The position numbers were made by a program, and so were the translations under genes. A stretch of DNA of 64,000 nt from Bacteroidota bacterium. Its GTDB lineage: Bacteria; Bacteroidota; Bacteroidia; Bacteroidales; UBA10428. Positions 62,584-64,000 of this stretch are shown here, piece after piece. The notes beneath the pieces are model-generated. The model had not been told where the DNA came from. It saw only the letters and a program-made list of their open reading frames with translations, and did not search any database. Each line of letters begins with the position of its first letter. The first letter of the stretch is position 1. Location of the stretch: positions 310,001-374,000 of the forward strand of contig JAEZZA010000031.1 in the NCBI GenBank assembly GCA_023442525.1. Reading direction: 5' to 3'.

Positions 62584-63606
62584 ATGAACGTACCTTTATT
62601 AATCGGCAAAATAACCAATCAGATCCGGAGAGCCCGGGAATCTAAGGTATTACAAAATGTGATCTGGATAAATGAATCTCCTGTGGCCGCCCGGCATGAA
62701 TTTCTTTTTTTCATCAAGCCCGAGATCACAATCAACGATAAGAACATCCGGCTCGAACCAATCCTTGAGCTTATGTTTCAGAAGCTGGATGAATTTGGCT
62801 TTACAATCCGTGATATCCGAATACTGGGTGCCTCGTATCTTGAAAAGTTCAATATCATTTCGCAACATTATGGAGTGATCAATTCAATTAGCAGGAATGC
62901 CGCAGGTAATCTCACCCCGGAAGGTGCCGCCCGTTTCAGGGAGCATTTTGGCCTGATACCACGGGATACTCTCCTTTTGGGAGGTATTGAATTTCTTGAA
63001 AAATACAAACACTACGATCCTATTTCGCTTGACGAGCTATGGCAGAGTTCAAAAGCTGTTAAGCTTGCCGGGGGTACTTACTGTACGCATATAAAGGAAG
63101 GGAATGATGAGATTTATCTTGTGAACGGGTTTCACCCAAAGCAGCTTGTGCATTTTACTGAAAACGGAAGATCCATTGTAACGCTTTATCTCTCATCCGA
63201 TATCGATTGGACGACAGCAAGAAATCAGTTTATTGGAAAAACCAATCCGTCGGATGCCCTACCTGGCAGTTTAAGACGTGAACTTCTGGACCGAAAAACA
63301 GATTTCGGACTTGAAACGGTGAATTCAAGCAAAAACGGCTTTCACCTGTCGGCCGGACCTGTTGAAGGGCTGGTTGAACTTATGCGGTATTGTTCAGATT
63401 ATTCGGCAGGTATCATCAGAAACCCGGCTGATTTTGAATTTGGAAGGAATTTACTGGAATCATTTTCCCCCGTACAGGTGGCAGGAATATGCACCAATAA
63501 TAACGTGGAACATAATGGAACACAGATCAGTGTGTTCGATCTGACTGAAGAAAAGAATGCAGATGAAGCTTTGAAACTGTTAAAAGAGAGTATCAGTAGG
63601 CAATAA
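62584..63606 (+). CDS. Enlarged nucleoside-diphosphate-kinase-like protein
   Basis: The product is 340 aa, against about 140-150 for normal NDK. The N-terminus has FFIKPEI (Lys-45 in the place of NDK Lys-12). The C-terminal half has FIGKTNPSDALPGSLR (217-231), where Thr-220 and Arg-231 match NDK Thr-94 and Arg-105 with the same 11-residue spacing, and NGFHLSAGPVEGLVEL with Asn-251 and His-254 in the N-x-x-H pattern of the phosphate-carrying His-118. About 120 extra residues separate the halves and a 10-residue insert precedes the His. It is likely an NDK-fold protein, active or regulatory. The SiaC gene converges on it with a 14-base overlap. Confidence 0.72.
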   Translation: MNVPLLIGKITNQIRRARESKVLQNVIWINESPVAARHEFLFFIKPEITINDKNIRLEPILELMFQKLDEFGFTIRDIRILGASYLEKFNIISQHYGVINSISRNAAGNLTPEGAARFREHFGLIPRDTLLLGGIEFLEKYKHYDPISLDELWQSSKAVKLAGGTYCTHIKEGNDEIYLVNGFHPKQLVHFTENGRSIVTLYLSSDIDWTTARNQFIGKTNPSDALPGSLRRELLDRKTDFGLETVNSSKNGFHLSAGPVEGLVELMRYCSDYSAGIIRNPADFEFGRNLLESFSPVQVAGICTNNNVEHNGTQISVFDLTEEKNADEALKLLKESISRQ

Positions 63607-63967
63607 TCTCAAAGGGCAGGTTGATGTTCTCGCGGAATTCCAGTCCTATATCATACATATCCTCATCGTCCTGTTCGTAATACCACAGGATTTTAACTTC
63701 ATGGCCGGCATCATTTAATCCTTCGAGCCGGACAAGAATATCCTGAACAAGTTTTGAAGTTGCGGTGTTAAAATAAATGTATTTGAATATAAATTCAGTC
63801 TTCTTTTTGGGCTGAGATTTATATTCATCAAGCCAATCGAGCACGGGTTGATAAAAAGATACCACATCTTCAGGCAATGATCTGCCCGATATCTCAAAAA
63901 TATCGTTGTCAGGATCAAACAGAACCCGCGGGGTATCATTCGTGGCTTTAAGGTCGAGTGCTTCCAT
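63593..63967 (-). CDS. SiaC-family regulatory phosphoprotein (second copy)
   Basis: The product (124 aa) shows the SiaC/DUF1987 pattern: TPRVLFDPDNDIFEISGRSLPED, VLDWLDEYKSQPKKK and WYYEQDDEDMYDIGLEFREN. It has Thr at residue 68 (YFNTATSK), the same position as the phosphosite Thr-68 of Pseudomonas SiaC. The copy at 4.5 kb has Ser there, and the two align without gaps through this region. It overlaps the NDK-like gene end by 14 bases. No SiaB or cyclase is adjacent; the window ends 33 bases beyond. Confidence 0.9.
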   Translation of the reverse strand: MEALDLKATNDTPRVLFDPDNDIFEISGRSLPEDVVSFYQPVLDWLDEYKSQPKKKTEFIFKYIYFNTATSKLVQDILVRLEGLNDAGHEVKILWYYEQDDEDMYDIGLEFRENINLPFEIIAY

Positions 63968-64000
63968 AGCTTTGCAAATGAGGTTTTAAAGATATTAAAA

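Overview
The window looks like a chromosomal segment from a member of the Bacteroidota, probably an anaerobic or microaerophilic relative of the Bacteroidales. The evidence is: type IX secretion parts (a PorT-like protein, a PorE-like protein and an M1 peptidase with a C-terminal sorting domain); a TonB-type outer-membrane protein; a TamL-type lipoprotein; promoters of the form TTTG-N20-TAnnTTTG; and the gene order rpsU-xerC-hpf-tRNAs-tuf-secE-nusG-rplKAJL-rpoBC. The genus assignment is open. All family calls were made by reading motifs by eye; no database search was run.

Layout. 1-9 kb: the end of an outer-membrane protein, gapA, a small envelope cluster (cytochrome-like protein, DUF5777 barrel, YceI, OB-fold protein), a SiaC-type phosphoprotein, a MacB-like permease, a nitroreductase, an Ldh-family dehydrogenase and a PorT-like barrel. 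9-20 kb: an FAD dehydrogenase, a large TonB-type receptor, a lipoprotein zinc peptidase, an rRNA methyltransferase, TamL and a helix-hairpin-helix protein. 20-35 kb: the core translation and transcription block, with tRNAs Thr-Tyr-Gly-Thr ahead of tuf and tRNA-Trp after it, ending in a DUF3467 gene and a bidirectional terminator. 35-45 kb: a ThuA protein, a CPA2 antiporter, and a leftward electron-transfer operon (etfB, etfA, two subunits of an ETF:menaquinone oxidoreductase, acyl-CoA dehydrogenase) that would pass electrons from acyl-CoA oxidation to the quinone pool. 45-50 kb: a redox-signalling module (2Fe-2S ferredoxin, a protein descended from [FeFe]-hydrogenase that has lost most of its H-cluster cysteines, and a SpoIIE-type phosphatase), divergent from the NADH sensor Rex. 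50-64 kb: a Gfo/Idh oxidoreductase, a GH3/beta-lactamase-fold fusion, a very large ABC protein with an eroded ATPase, an isolated small-RNA-like unit, the T9SS cargo peptidase, the PorE-like protein, an alpha/beta hydrolase, an enlarged NDK-like protein and a second SiaC.

The points most worth following up are: the hydrogenase-derived sensor without H-cluster ligands and its possible link to the two SiaC proteins; full AGGAGG Shine-Dalgarno sequences in front of only hpf and the hydrogenase-like sensor, in a lineage that normally does not use them; a promoter-to-terminator unit with no ORF near 57.1 kb preceded by a dense palindrome array; the ABC protein with four altered ATPase motifs; the NDK-like protein; and a natural Asn at the rifampicin-contact His of RpoB. 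Many gene junctions, including junctions inside operons, carry short degenerate tandem repeats from a few recurring families.
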